Assembly: GCF_023715145.1 (NCBI RefSeq)
Contig: NZ_JAMBNP010000017.1
Location: 1-64,000 of the forward strand
Source of the DNA: Paenibacillus glycanilyticus
Lineage (GTDB): Bacteria > Bacillota > Bacilli > Paenibacillales > Paenibacillaceae
DNA: 64,000 bases
Reading direction: 5' to 3'
The notes under the pieces are model-generated. The model ran no database searches and was not told the DNA's origin. It was given only the letters and a program-made list of their open reading frames with translations. Position numbers and translations under genes: made by a program. Of the stretch, positions 54,065 to 63,454 are shown in pieces; within the stretch, counting starts at the first letter, position 1; every line of letters starts with the position of its first letter.

Positions 54065-56848
54065 ATGAATACACATGGCATTCCATTAGAAGGTTTTGCA
54101 GCGTTCAGCAGGAAGGTTGCGGCCGAAGGTGCGGTTCTGCTCAAAAACGACGGGCAAGTGCTGCCGATTCAGGGGGGAGAAAACGTTGCAATTTTTGGAC
54201 GGACGCAGGTGAACTACTACCGCAGCGGCACGGGATCCGGCGGCAGCGTGAACGTGACCCATACGACCAATCTGCTGGACGGTATGCGAAGCAAGAAGAA
54301 TATCAAGGTGAATGAAGAGCTGGCAGCCATCTATGAGCAATGGATCGAGCGCAATCCATTCGATAACGGCGGAGGCGGCTGGGCGGCGGAGCCTTGGCAT
54401 CAGAAGGAAATGCCGCTCACAGCCGAGCTGGTATCGCAGGCAAGAAGCCAATCCGGCAAGGCGATTGTAGTCATTGGACGTACAGCCGGCGAGGATCAGG
54501 ACAACGCGGTGAAGCCGGGCAGCTATCTGCTTACGGATGAAGAGATCGATATGCTGAAAATCGTTACCGAGCATTTCGAGCAAACGGCCGTCGTGCTGAA
54601 TGTATCCAACATTATCGATATGAGCTGGTTAACCGCAGCTGCAATGAAATCGATTCCATCTGTCCTTTATGCGTGGCAGGGCGGTATGGAAGGAGGCCAT
54701 GCGATTGCCGACGTGCTGGCCGGAGAAGTGACGCCAAGCGGCAAATTGACGGATACGATTGCGTATTCGATTGACGATTATCCGTCTACGCGCAATTATG
54801 GCAACGAGCTGAACAACTTGTATGAAGAGGACATCTATGTCGGCTACCGCTACTTCGAGACCTTCGCGCCGGAGAAGGTTCAATTCGAATTTGGCTACGG
54901 GCTGTCTTATACGACCTTCGCGAGTGTGGCGGAGCAAGCGAAGCTGGTTGTCAGAGACGGCAAGGAATATATCGAGCTGGGCGTAAACGTTACAAATACG
55001 GGTGCGGTCTACGCGGGCAAAGAAACGGTGCAGGTCTACTACGAAGCGCCTCAGGGCGAGCTGGGTAAGCCGGCTAGGGCATTAGCGGCATTCGCCAAGA
55101 CGAAGGAGCTGCAGCCCGGTGAATCGCAGCGGCTTGCATTAAGCTTCCCGGTTCATGCGATGGCTTCTTATGACGATGCAGGCGTAACGGGTTATCCTTC
55201 GGCTTATGTGCTGGAAGCGGGGACGTACCGCCTGTATGCCGGGAGCAGCGTGAAGAAGGCATCGGCAGTAGCCGTTGACGGGAAGGACGGCTACATCGCG
55301 GAGGCTCTGCAGGTGGTGGAGCAGCTTGCGGAAGCGATGGCGCCAACAGTCCAGTTCACACGCATGAAGCCAGGAGCGCGGAAGGAAGACGGCACGTATG
55401 AGCTGGTCTCTGCCGAGGTGCCAACGCGCAAGATTTCGCTGGCGAATCGGATCGAGAAGAACCTTCCAGCGACGCTTGCTCAGACCGGCGATCAGGGCTA
55501 CAAGCTGCAGGACGTGGCCGATGGCAAAGCAAGCATGGAAGCCTTCATTGCGCAGCTAAGCGATGAAGATCTGGCTGCGATTGTCCGGGGCGAAGGCATG
55601 TCGAGCCCGAAGGTTACGCCGGGTACGGCATCGGCCTTTGGCGGCGTAAGCGAGAATCTGCTTGGCTTCGGCATTCCGGTTGCCTGCACGGCGGACGGCC
55701 CGTCCGGTATCCGGATGGACAGCGGGCATAAGGCAACGCAGGTGGCGATTGGGACTTTGCTTGCGGCAACCTGGAACACGGAGCTGATTGAAGAGCTGTA
55801 CGTCATGGAAGGGCGAGAGCTGCTGAGCAACGATATTGACGCGCTCCTTGGACCGGGGCTTAATATCCGCCGCAGTCCGCTGAACGGCCGTAACTTCGAA
55901 TACTTCTCCGAGGATCCGCTGGTGTCCGGAGCATTCGCTGCGGCATGCACGCGCGGGATTATGAAAGGCGGCTCGAGTGCAACGCTGAAGCATTTTGCCT
56001 GCAACAACCAGGAGCAATACCGTCACCGCGTGAATGCGGTTGTATCGGAGCGAGCTCTTCGCGAGATTTATTTGAAGGGCTTCGAGATAGCTGTCAAAGA
56101 GGGCGGAGCAAATTCGATCATGACCTCCTACAACCCGATTAACGGGCATTGGGCGGCATCTAACTACGACCTGAACACGACAATCCTTCGCGGCGAATGG
56201 GGCTTCAAGGGCATTGTGATGACGGATTGGTGGGCCGTCATGAACGATGTGGTTGACGGCGGCCAGGCGGACCGCAAGTTCACGAACTGGATGGTCCGCT
56301 CCCAGAACGATCTGTACATGGTTGTGTCCAACTACGGCGCGGAGTCTAATGTATGGGGAGACAATACGCTGGAATCGCTCGGGAACGGCACGCTGACCCG
56401 CGGCGAGCTGCAGCGAAGCGCCATGAACATCTGCGATTTTATTAGGAAGGCGCCTGTTTTCAGTAGAGAGCTGGTGACGGAGGAGAAGGCGGAGCGCTTT
56501 GAACCCCATGCTGAGCTGTCCTTCGAGCAAGGGAACGCGCAGTCTCTGGCCGATCATAAGCAGGTGCGGTTTACGGCAGGCGAGCCGGTTGTCATGAAAG
56601 TCGAGCAAAGCGGTATTTACCGGATTACCGTGCATCTGATGTCGACTGAATTCGCTTGGGCGCAAAGCGCATGCAACGTGCTGATTAATGGCGAGCTGAT
56701 GACGACGGTTCAAACGAATGGCACCGAAAGCGCCTGGATCCGCCAGAAGCTGGTGAAGGTGGAGCTGCCGGCCGGCCTGTACGAGCTGAAGCTGGATTTC
56801 GTGAAGCCGGGCATGCAGATTGACTGGATTGAGTTCGCGATGGAATAA
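54065..56848 (+). CDS. GH3 beta-glycosidase with permuted domain order
   Basis: A 927-aa enzyme without signal peptide. Unlike most GH3 proteins the GH3_C (alpha/beta sandwich) comes first (about 5-250: EGAVLLKNDGQVLPI, YAWQGGMEGGHAIADVLAG), then the Fn3-like domain (about 280-400). The (beta/alpha)8 catalytic domain comes last (about 490-800) with nucleophile Asp721 in IVMTDWWAVM and the usual LGPGLNIRRSPLNGRNFEYFSEDP. A beta-rich tail (about 830-927) looks like a binding module. Such swapped GH3 enzymes are known. It probably hydrolyses imported beta-oligosaccharides. Confidence 0.93.
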   Translation: MNTHGIPLEGFAAFSRKVAAEGAVLLKNDGQVLPIQGGENVAIFGRTQVNYYRSGTGSGGSVNVTHTTNLLDGMRSKKNIKVNEELAAIYEQWIERNPFDNGGGGWAAEPWHQKEMPLTAELVSQARSQSGKAIVVIGRTAGEDQDNAVKPGSYLLTDEEIDMLKIVTEHFEQTAVVLNVSNIIDMSWLTAAAMKSIPSVLYAWQGGMEGGHAIADVLAGEVTPSGKLTDTIAYSIDDYPSTRNYGNELNNLYEEDIYVGYRYFETFAPEKVQFEFGYGLSYTTFASVAEQAKLVVRDGKEYIELGVNVTNTGAVYAGKETVQVYYEAPQGELGKPARALAAFAKTKELQPGESQRLALSFPVHAMASYDDAGVTGYPSAYVLEAGTYRLYAGSSVKKASAVAVDGKDGYIAEALQVVEQLAEAMAPTVQFTRMKPGARKEDGTYELVSAEVPTRKISLANRIEKNLPATLAQTGDQGYKLQDVADGKASMEAFIAQLSDEDLAAIVRGEGMSSPKVTPGTASAFGGVSENLLGFGIPVACTADGPSGIRMDSGHKATQVAIGTLLAATWNTELIEELYVMEGRELLSNDIDALLGPGLNIRRSPLNGRNFEYFSEDPLVSGAFAAACTRGIMKGGSSATLKHFACNNQEQYRHRVNAVVSERALREIYLKGFEIAVKEGGANSIMTSYNPINGHWAASNYDLNTTILRGEWGFKGIVMTDWWAVMNDVVDGGQADRKFTNWMVRSQNDLYMVVSNYGAESNVWGDNTLESLGNGTLTRGELQRSAMNICDFIRKAPVFSRELVTEEKAERFEPHAELSFEQGNAQSLADHKQVRFTAGEPVVMKVEQSGIYRITVHLMSTEFAWAQSACNVLINGELMTTVQTNGTESAWIRQKLVKVELPAGLYELKLDFVKPGMQIDWIEFAME

Positions 56849-56957
56849 AGGAATAAACCTATGAATTTGATATTCATCCCTTGTCCGTGTATGGTAGAAG
56901 CAGCAAAAGATTCGGAAAGTTACTGAAATCATACATTAAAAGGAATGGTGTACAGTC

Positions 56958-58118
56958 TTGGAATTATTAATAAATGAATTGCAGCAAATGAATATTCAGT
57001 ATGCGATTAAAGGCGAGGTTAAGACGAAGCTTGTCGAGATACTGCCGCTTCTGACGAAGGACAAGCTAAATCTCCTGGCCGGCAATTATGAGATCAAAGG
57101 ACGTTCAAAGCTGAAGAAGCAGGAGCTTGCGGATGCGATTCAGGCTTCTATCACGGATGTACAGGAATTGAATCTGGCCTTGCTTATGGCTACCTCAAAC
57201 GAATGGGAGCTGGTGCAGAAGCTTCTGGCCGTTCCTTACCTGCAGGATGACGCCATGCCTCCCGGTTCCACTTTCTTTCTTATAAATACAGGCTTGCTCT
57301 ACTCTTTCTATGATCAGGACAAGCTGTATTATGTCCTGCCGGAGGAAGTAAAGGAGACGTATGCGAAGGTTGCCGGAGGAGAGCTTTTGCAGGAACGAGA
57401 GCGCGTCCAGCAGGTAGGCAGCTACATTCTTGCCGCGATGAATTTATATGGCGTTTGTCCGTTTGATCAGTTCCTCGCGATTTATAACGCGCAGAACGAA
57501 GATCGGCTGGATGAGGCCGTTCTTTCCCGTATTTGCCATCTGCTCACAAGACGGGAGCAAAGCTGGCATGTGGCGGACGGCAGACTAGTCGCGGATTATT
57601 ATGACAATGACAATCAAGACGAATTAACCGAGCTGCTGGCAAGCGTCGCGGGCAAGCCGTATTACATTCCGGACCGGAAAGAATTCCTGCAATACGCGGA
57701 ATATGGCTATTATGAAGAAACGCCTCAATTAGCGGGTCTAGAGCAATATATTCTCGAGTATTTGAGCAGGGATAAAGAGCTTGTCCATGATCTGATCTCC
57801 GAGATCCAATTCGAGTGCTCGATGAGTAAGCCAATTGAAGAGATCATGATGGGCTTCGAAGACCGGGGAATTGAGATTTCGACAAGAGAGCAGCTGGAGA
57901 TGGTCATTCATCTGGTCATCAATGTGTACAATAACACGCGGATGTGGTCAAATGCCGGCTTCAAGCCGGTCGAATTAGGGGCTTCCGGCTCCGGAGCGGC
58001 AACAGATCCTCTTCGAAACTTGGTTCCTTCCAAGCAGCAGGCGGTATCGGCCAAAATCGGCCGAAACGAGCCTTGTCCTTGCGGAAGCGGGAAGAAATAT
58101 AAGAAATGCTGCGGTTAA
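56958..58118 (+). CDS. SEC-C motif protein
   Basis: A 386-aa protein. The N-terminal segment (about 20-65) has a SAP/Rho-N-like helical pattern (GRSKLKKQELADAIQ). A helical middle follows, and a C-terminal SEC-C zinc motif (RNEPCPCGSGKKYKKCC), as in SecA tails. TTG start after AAAAGGAATGG. It probably binds zinc and a protein or nucleic acid partner; function unknown. Confidence 0.85.
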   Translation: MELLINELQQMNIQYAIKGEVKTKLVEILPLLTKDKLNLLAGNYEIKGRSKLKKQELADAIQASITDVQELNLALLMATSNEWELVQKLLAVPYLQDDAMPPGSTFFLINTGLLYSFYDQDKLYYVLPEEVKETYAKVAGGELLQERERVQQVGSYILAAMNLYGVCPFDQFLAIYNAQNEDRLDEAVLSRICHLLTRREQSWHVADGRLVADYYDNDNQDELTELLASVAGKPYYIPDRKEFLQYAEYGYYEETPQLAGLEQYILEYLSRDKELVHDLISEIQFECSMSKPIEEIMMGFEDRGIEISTREQLEMVIHLVINVYNNTRMWSNAGFKPVELGASGSGAATDPLRNLVPSKQQAVSAKIGRNEPCPCGSGKKYKKCCG

Positions 58119-58148
58119 ATCAAAAGTAGAAAATGGAACTTAAAAAAC

Positions 58149-58177
58149 AAGCCACATCCATTATAGGGATGTGGCTT
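58149..58177. terminator. Bidirectional terminator
   Basis: Stem AAGCCACATCC/GGATGTGGCTT with a 7-nt loop, between the convergent SEC-C and zinc-ribbon genes. Confidence 0.92.
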
Positions 58178-58188
58178 TTGCTTTTAAG

Positions 58189-58935
58189 TTAACTTGCCGC
58201 AGCGATTTTTTCAATTTCAGCCTGAGTGAAGCCCGCATCTTTCAAAACCTTAACGCGATTATTAGCAATAACAGAGATAGAACCTGTTACTTGCTGGATA
58301 GCGCCTTGCGCAGCCGAAAGATCGGAGGTTTTTCCACTATCGAGGTATTTTTTTAGTTTCTGTGCAACGGTTTGCGAGAATAATGCCATATCTGCAACAG
58401 AACGTGTATATTCTTTTGCGATAGCTGGAGTGTTTTTTGGTGGAGACATACTTCTATTACGTTGATAAGTTTCAATTTCTTTTGCGTAGTTGTAAAGATC
58501 CAATTTTGTCATTTTACCGTCAGAGTATGAAGTCATAGCATCCATCAGTTTATTATGAGCGTCTACAATATTGTTGAAGTATGACCATACTATCTTGTCT
58601 TGCTTACGCACTTCGGCTTTTTTATCAGCTTTTGTTTGTACTGAGGTTTTAGTTTTCACAGCAGACTTTGATGCAGCATCGGTTTCAGTAGTTGGGGAAG
58701 CATTAGCACCGATAATCCCTACTAGTATCATGAATGCAACCACAATAAGGATGGCAATGAATTGGCCCTTTTTCTTTCTCTTTTTCTTCAATCGGGCCAA
58801 ACTATCCTCTTGTGTTTGAGGTGCCTGTACTTGTAAAGAAGGTGATGGAGCTGTTGTTCCTAATGGCGCGGCACAGTTTTCGCAAAAATTGTGCGTATCC
58901 ACGTTTTTATGACCGCATGATTGACAGACTTTCAT
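58189..58935 (-). CDS. Zinc-ribbon membrane protein
   Basis: A 248-aa protein. A zinc ribbon (CQSCGHKN..FCENCAAPLG) at the N-terminus is followed by a Pro/Gln linker, a basic stretch (LKKKRKKKG), one membrane helix (about 58-78) and an extracellular helical domain rich in Lys/Thr/Ser. The topology puts the ribbon inside the cell. The gene and its 300-bp upstream region are clearly more AT-rich than the neighbours, which suggests acquisition. No function assigned. Confidence 0.82.
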   Translation of the reverse strand: MKVCQSCGHKNVDTHNFCENCAAPLGTTAPSPSLQVQAPQTQEDSLARLKKKRKKKGQFIAILIVVAFMILVGIIGANASPTTETDAASKSAVKTKTSVQTKADKKAEVRKQDKIVWSYFNNIVDAHNKLMDAMTSYSDGKMTKLDLYNYAKEIETYQRNRSMSPPKNTPAIAKEYTRSVADMALFSQTVAQKLKKYLDSGKTSDLSAAQGAIQQVTGSISVIANNRVKVLKDAGFTQAEIEKIAAAS

Positions 58936-59237
58936 TCTTTTTATATCCCCCTAGAAAATTATCAACTAATAATATTACTTCCGCATAATAAACACCACTT
59001 AATAAAATACATAAAATCCTTTTAATTACAATAAATATGTGGTAATTAGTTCCTTTCAGTAATATAACCAGGTTTTGCTTACAAATTATATGTTATTTAT
59101 TCTTATTTGGAATTTTTAAGTCCAAGTTTTGTTTACGCCAAATGAAGGAGATTTCAGCTTTGTGTCGAAGCTTAAGGAAAATTAGGGAAATTTGCAGGAT
59201 TGCATTTGGAATAACTAGTCGAAGGGGTAAAGACATC
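58936..59237. other. AT-rich intergenic region, about 300 bp
   Basis: It separates the divergent zinc-ribbon and chemoreceptor genes. It is rich in A/T runs. An open frame upstream of 59238 adds 32 residues to the chemoreceptor but has no good ribosome binding site. I see no RNA gene or clear repeat. Confidence 0.5.
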
Positions 59238-60992
59238 ATGTTTGTATTTCGGAGCCGGCTAATATTGAAACTATCGGTCATGATATTGGCTATCTTAATC
59301 TTCTTGTCGTCTGCCTTGATTTACATCCAGGTTCAGAACACCAAGAAGGCAAGCGAAGAAGCGATTGGCAATTTCAATATTCATATGGCGGAGGCTTATG
59401 CCGGGCAGTTTGACGTAAGCGCTTATGGCGATTTTCTGAAGGATCAGCAGGAGTCGGATCTGTACTGGACGATAAGGGAGCAGATGAATGAGTACCGCGA
59501 GCGTATCGGGGCGATGTATGTCTACACGGTCCGAATCAATGATCAGGGCGAGCCGATTCTGCTCATCGACGGGCAGCCGAAGGAGTCGGATTCGGCTTCG
59601 CCGATCGGTGAAGTAACGGATATTCCCAAGGGTGCCATCGAGGCATTGGCAAAAGGGGAAACGGCCAAATCCGGCATTATTAATAATGAAGAATACGGGG
59701 ACTATATTTCGGCCTATGCCCCTTTGCGTGACGCCGGCGGCAAGATGATTGGCGTGATGGGCATTGATACCGACGTATCGGTATCGAAGACGATCTACAA
59801 GGAAGTTATTCGGGACAGCATGCCGCTCTTTATGATTATGGGTGCCCTAACGCTGCTGGTCTTTCTGTTTATTGCGTTCTTCCTATCGCGTACATTAAGG
59901 CCGTTAGGGGTTATTGTAAAAGGCGCCGAAGCCATCGCGCATGGAGACCTGGTGGAAGCCCGCCGGCAGCTTGGTTCAACCAAAGTGAAGTCGAAGGACG
60001 AGATTGGGCAAGCCTATTCGGCTATGACCCAGATGATCGCCCGGCTTGGCGTTACGCTTGAGGACGTCGTCCGCGACATGGCTCTTACGACGCAGAGCAT
60101 TGTCCATTCGACGCAGCAGTTCGGAACCGAAGCCGCCCAGATGTTGGCTTTGAATGAGCAATTGGAGCATTCCGTATCCACGATGGCCGACGGTGCTCGT
60201 CATCAACGGATGGGCGCGGAGGAAAGCGCCAGCTCGATGGAAGATATTACGCAGGCCATCCAGCGGGTATCGGAAGCCTCCATGCAGGTATCCAGCGTAT
60301 CCCATGATGCGCTGGAATCGGCCGAGCACGGAAGAGATTCCATTCACGGGTTAAGGGAGCAGGTGGAGCTGATGGCCGCCGTGGCCAAACAGACCGCCGA
60401 GTCCGTAGAGCTGCTGCAAACCTATATGCAGCAGATCGAGCCGGTGCTGCAATCGATCACAAGCATCTCCGACCAGACCAAGCTGCTTGCCTTGAATGCT
60501 TCCATTGAAGCAGCCCGCGCAGGCGAGCATGGAGCAGGCTTCGCTATTGTAGCCGGCGAGGTGCGCAAGCTGGCCGAAGCATCGTCGATCTCCGCCTCGC
60601 AGGTAACTTCTTTGCTGGAGCAGATTGGACAGGAGTCTATCCATATCGGAGAGCGAATGCAGGCGGGCAGCGTCGAGATGGAGAAAGGCACGGAGCTGTC
60701 GAGCCGGGTGGAGGCTTTATTCGACCGGACGATGGATCAATTCATTCTCGTGAACAGCCAGATCCAGGAGATTTCGGCGGCTGCCGAAGAGGTGCTGGCC
60801 GGCTCCGAAGAGGTGGCTGCTTCGGTGGAGCAGATCGCCCAGATTTCCCGGACAACGGCGGACAGCTCGGCTTCCCTTGAACAGATGTCGAAGCATCAGC
60901 TGGATGCGGCCAAGCGGATAGCCGACACAACGGAGATGTTGAAGAGCAGAAGCGCCGGATTGGAAGCGGCGGTAGGCAAGTTTAAGCTGTAG
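59238..60992 (+). CDS. Methyl-accepting chemotaxis protein
   Basis: A 584-aa chemoreceptor. TM1 (about 10-30), a CACHE-like extracellular domain (about 35-190; YVYTVRINDQGEPILLIDG), TM2 (about 200-222), HAMP (about 222-280), then the cytoplasmic signalling domain with the hairpin tip SISDQTKLLALNASIEAARA and GFAIVAGEVRKLAE. ATG 59238 follows GAAGGGG. It presumably relays ligand or redox cues to CheA elsewhere. Confidence 0.93.
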   Translation: MFVFRSRLILKLSVMILAILIFLSSALIYIQVQNTKKASEEAIGNFNIHMAEAYAGQFDVSAYGDFLKDQQESDLYWTIREQMNEYRERIGAMYVYTVRINDQGEPILLIDGQPKESDSASPIGEVTDIPKGAIEALAKGETAKSGIINNEEYGDYISAYAPLRDAGGKMIGVMGIDTDVSVSKTIYKEVIRDSMPLFMIMGALTLLVFLFIAFFLSRTLRPLGVIVKGAEAIAHGDLVEARRQLGSTKVKSKDEIGQAYSAMTQMIARLGVTLEDVVRDMALTTQSIVHSTQQFGTEAAQMLALNEQLEHSVSTMADGARHQRMGAEESASSMEDITQAIQRVSEASMQVSSVSHDALESAEHGRDSIHGLREQVELMAAVAKQTAESVELLQTYMQQIEPVLQSITSISDQTKLLALNASIEAARAGEHGAGFAIVAGEVRKLAEASSISASQVTSLLEQIGQESIHIGERMQAGSVEMEKGTELSSRVEALFDRTMDQFILVNSQIQEISAAAEEVLAGSEEVAASVEQIAQISRTTADSSASLEQMSKHQLDAAKRIADTTEMLKSRSAGLEAAVGKFKL

Positions 60993-61010
60993 CTATAGGC
61001 TATGGACAGG

Positions 61011-61046
61011 AAAGAAGAAGCCCGGACGCTATGGCCGGGCTTCTTC
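61011..61046. terminator. Bidirectional terminator
   Basis: Stem AAGAAGAAGCCCGG/CCGGGCTTCTTCTT between the chemoreceptor and the hydrolase. Confidence 0.92.
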
Positions 61047-61889
61047 TTCGTAATAGACTTGAAGCGTGCTCAGGGAATGGACGATACGTTCAATAACGGC
61101 GGGAGTCTGGAAATACTTGCGGTGAGACAAGGGCGTCCAGCTTAGCAGGCCCGGGCATTTTACTTCAATATCGGCAGTTACGACGTTCTTGTAGAGCTCA
61201 TTTAACGGCTTGATCGGGTAGGCGATGACATCGTCGGTATCATAGAAATTAACCCACTCTCCAATGCCATGCCCCTGGAGCGGAGGGGCGGGAACCGCAA
61301 TCGGCACGCCAAAGTCCTCAAAGCGCAAAGCCCATACGGCGAGCGGACTGCCAAGCGTATAGAAATGAGTTAAAGTCTCGCCCCGCGCAAGTCCGGGGGT
61401 ATTCTCCGCCCTAGCCTCCGCAGCCTTGGCTGTCAGTTTGCCGTTCTGCAAATCATAGAAAAAGTTGCTGGCAATAATGGATCCCAAGCTGTGCGCTATA
61501 ATGCAAAGCGGTGCGTCTTGTCCGGCTTGATCGGAAAGACGCTGCAGGCAGACGGCGAAACGCCGGTGAATTTCGTCATAAATATAATCATCGGGAGAGG
61601 AATCGTTATCCCGGGGAATGGCCTGATAGGCAATCGCTTCGCCCAGCTGGTTCACGAAGAAGGGCCGCAGCCGGAGCAGTCTGGCCCAGCGGAGCTTTTT
61701 CTCCTGAATCCGGTTCCATAACTTGGCTTCCAGGCGATTCACGATATCTCCCCAGTAAATTCCCTCTACATGCAATTTAACGTCCGGATTGACGACAGCC
61801 ATTTGCGCGCTTAGATTTCTGGCCAACTCGGCGTAAAAATCTTCCCTGCTCTGACCGATCCCATGGATGACAGCAACGGCAATATTCAT
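61029..61889 (-). CDS. Alpha/beta-hydrolase (lipase-like)
   Basis: A 286-aa cytoplasmic-looking protein. The N-terminal strand AVAVIHGIG is the HG oxyanion-type motif; the nucleophile Ser lies in IIAHSLGSIIA; likely acid and base are in WVNFYDTDDVIAYP and LSHRKYFQ. It resembles chlamydia-type/lipase-like hydrolases. The substrate is unknown. Monocistronic. Confidence 0.8.
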   Translation of the reverse strand: MNIAVAVIHGIGQSREDFYAELARNLSAQMAVVNPDVKLHVEGIYWGDIVNRLEAKLWNRIQEKKLRWARLLRLRPFFVNQLGEAIAYQAIPRDNDSSPDDYIYDEIHRRFAVCLQRLSDQAGQDAPLCIIAHSLGSIIASNFFYDLQNGKLTAKAAEARAENTPGLARGETLTHFYTLGSPLAVWALRFEDFGVPIAVPAPPLQGHGIGEWVNFYDTDDVIAYPIKPLNELYKNVVTADIEVKCPGLLSWTPLSHRKYFQTPAVIERIVHSLSTLQVYYEEEARP

Positions 61890-62067
61890 GGGGACAACCC
61901 CTTCCTACGCGGAAATCATACTATAATGTATTCGCATACAACCGCTTTCGTTAAAGAGAGCCGATGATTTAGACGATCGGGAGGGGCATATATAGGTTGA
62001 CCGTCCGATGATAAGCGATATGCTTGGGTTTCTCTTGCGAAGGGATTAGAGGCGTGTATTTTCAATG

Positions 62068-62112
62068 AAAAAAGGATGTCTCCGGCTATGAAAGCGGGGG
62101 ACATCCTTTTTC
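62068..62112 (-). terminator. Terminator of the lysR remnant
   Basis: Stem AAAAAGGATGTC/GACATCCTTTTT just after the remnant stop on the minus strand, with U-tract supplied by the A's. Confidence 0.85.
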
Positions 62113-62116
62113 ACCG

Positions 62117-62221
62117 TTACAGCTTCCCGAAGAAGCTGATTGCGAAGTCGCGGAAATGGACGGAGGCCTGGGACAGGTAATGCTTGCGGTTCCAGGCGAT
62201 GCCGAAGGTGCGGCGGCAGAC
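62117..62221 (-). pseudogene. 3' remnant of a LysR-family regulator gene
   Basis: On the minus strand this encodes RRTFGIAWNRKHYLSQASV followed by HFRDFAISFFGKL and a stop, which is the usual C-terminus of LysR-type regulators. No start, HTH or effector domain remains: the reading frame meets a stop codon once it enters the adjoining MFS sequence. Its natural terminator survives at 62068. It is the 3' tail left by a deletion. Confidence 0.85.
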
Positions 62222-63413
62222 GGGATTCCTGACCTTTTACGTGCTGACGACGGCTTTCCCGCTGTATGTCCGGGACAGCCTGCACGGCAACCAGCAGCAG
62301 ATGGGTCTGGTCATTACGATTTACGTCCTTGGCGGCGTCCTGATCCGGCCGTTATCCGGCCAGTGGGTTGACCGCTTTGGCAAAAGAAAAATGGCGATTA
62401 TCGGGATGGTCATCTTCCTTCTCGCCTGTCTGAGCTACTTCGGAACCAAAGGAATTATCCTGTTCCTGATTGTCCGCTTTGTTCACGGCATGAGCTACGC
62501 GATTGCCTCCACCGCGATGAGTACCGTGGCCGCCACGATTGTTCCGACTTCCCGGGAAGGGGAAGGGATGGGCTACTATACGATGTTCATGAGCATATCG
62601 ATGGTTGTTGGACCAGCGCTGGGGCTCTTCCTGTGGCAGGACAAAAACATTCATGTTCTGCTGCTTGCGATCTGTATCATTGCGGCCCTTTCTCTCGCGT
62701 TTGCGGTTGGACTGCGGATGCCGAAGGATAAAGGAATGGAGCCGCTGGCTGAGGTTCAGGAGGCCGATTCTGAAGCGGCGCCAGTCGCTTCAGAGCCGGC
62801 GAAGAAAGGCTGGCGCCTTAGCCATTTCGTTGAACCGGCCGCACTGCCGATCTCGCTGGTCGGCTTTATTCTTTCTTTTGCCTACAGCTCTTTATCCAGC
62901 TTCATGGCCTCCTTCACCGATGAGATTCACCAATCTCAGGTGACGGGCACCTTCTTTATGGTGTTTGCGGTTATGATTGTGGCCTTCCGGCCTGTCATCG
63001 GCAAAGTGTTCGACCGTTACAAGGAGCATTATTTGTATTACCCCGGCATTGGGCTGTTTGCCGTTGGCATGTTCCTGCTCAGCCAGTCGCATTCCGCGGC
63101 GATGGTGCTGTTCTCGGGTGTTATCATGGGAATTGGCTACGGCGCCTTGCTGCCATGCTTCCAGACGCTTGCGATCAAGCTGTCGCCCGAGCACCGGCGG
63201 GGCAGCGCGAACGGGACCTTTTTCCTCCTGTTCGACCTTGGCTATGGGCTGGGCTCGTATTTCATGGGAATGATCGCTTCGATCTCCGATTACCGGATGA
63301 TGTACCTCGCGGCGGGCATCATTGCTCTTATCTGTGCCGGCGGCTACTATATGCTGCATCATCGCCCCCGGAGAAGAGAGGCCTCCTATCCGCAAAAAGC
63401 GAATGTCGCCTAA
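62184..63413 (+). CDS. MFS transporter, 5'-truncated by deletion
   Basis: A 409-aa open frame. From about residue 15 it is a normal MFS protein (FLTFYVLTTAFPLYV, GQWVDRFGKRK, 11-12 helices, loop DRYKEH). The first about 14 residues (from TTG 62184) are antisense to the lysR remnant and not MFS-like; family members normally have about 20 more residues that start TM1. No ribosome binding site is evident. It may be expressed from a fortuitous start or be dead. Coordinates show the open frame, not a proven gene. Confidence 0.65.
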   Translation: MRFQAMPKVRRQTGFLTFYVLTTAFPLYVRDSLHGNQQQMGLVITIYVLGGVLIRPLSGQWVDRFGKRKMAIIGMVIFLLACLSYFGTKGIILFLIVRFVHGMSYAIASTAMSTVAATIVPTSREGEGMGYYTMFMSISMVVGPALGLFLWQDKNIHVLLLAICIIAALSLAFAVGLRMPKDKGMEPLAEVQEADSEAAPVASEPAKKGWRLSHFVEPAALPISLVGFILSFAYSSLSSFMASFTDEIHQSQVTGTFFMVFAVMIVAFRPVIGKVFDRYKEHYLYYPGIGLFAVGMFLLSQSHSAAMVLFSGVIMGIGYGALLPCFQTLAIKLSPEHRRGSANGTFFLLFDLGYGLGSYFMGMIASISDYRMMYLAAGIIALICAGGYYMLHHRPRRREASYPQKANVA

Positions 63414-63416
63414 AAC

Positions 63417-63444
63417 AAAAATCCCCACTCTCGTGGGGATTTTT
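63417..63444. terminator. Bidirectional terminator
   Basis: Perfect AAAAATCCCCAC/GTGGGGATTTTT stem with TCTC loop, between the convergent MFS and HxlR genes. Confidence 0.95.
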
Positions 63445-63454
63445 CTATATCTTT

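Noticed and set aside
62046..62285. A 79-aa open frame on the minus strand across the lysR/MFS junction.
   Set aside because: It is in a different frame from the recognisable LysR C-terminus and has no signal for translation.
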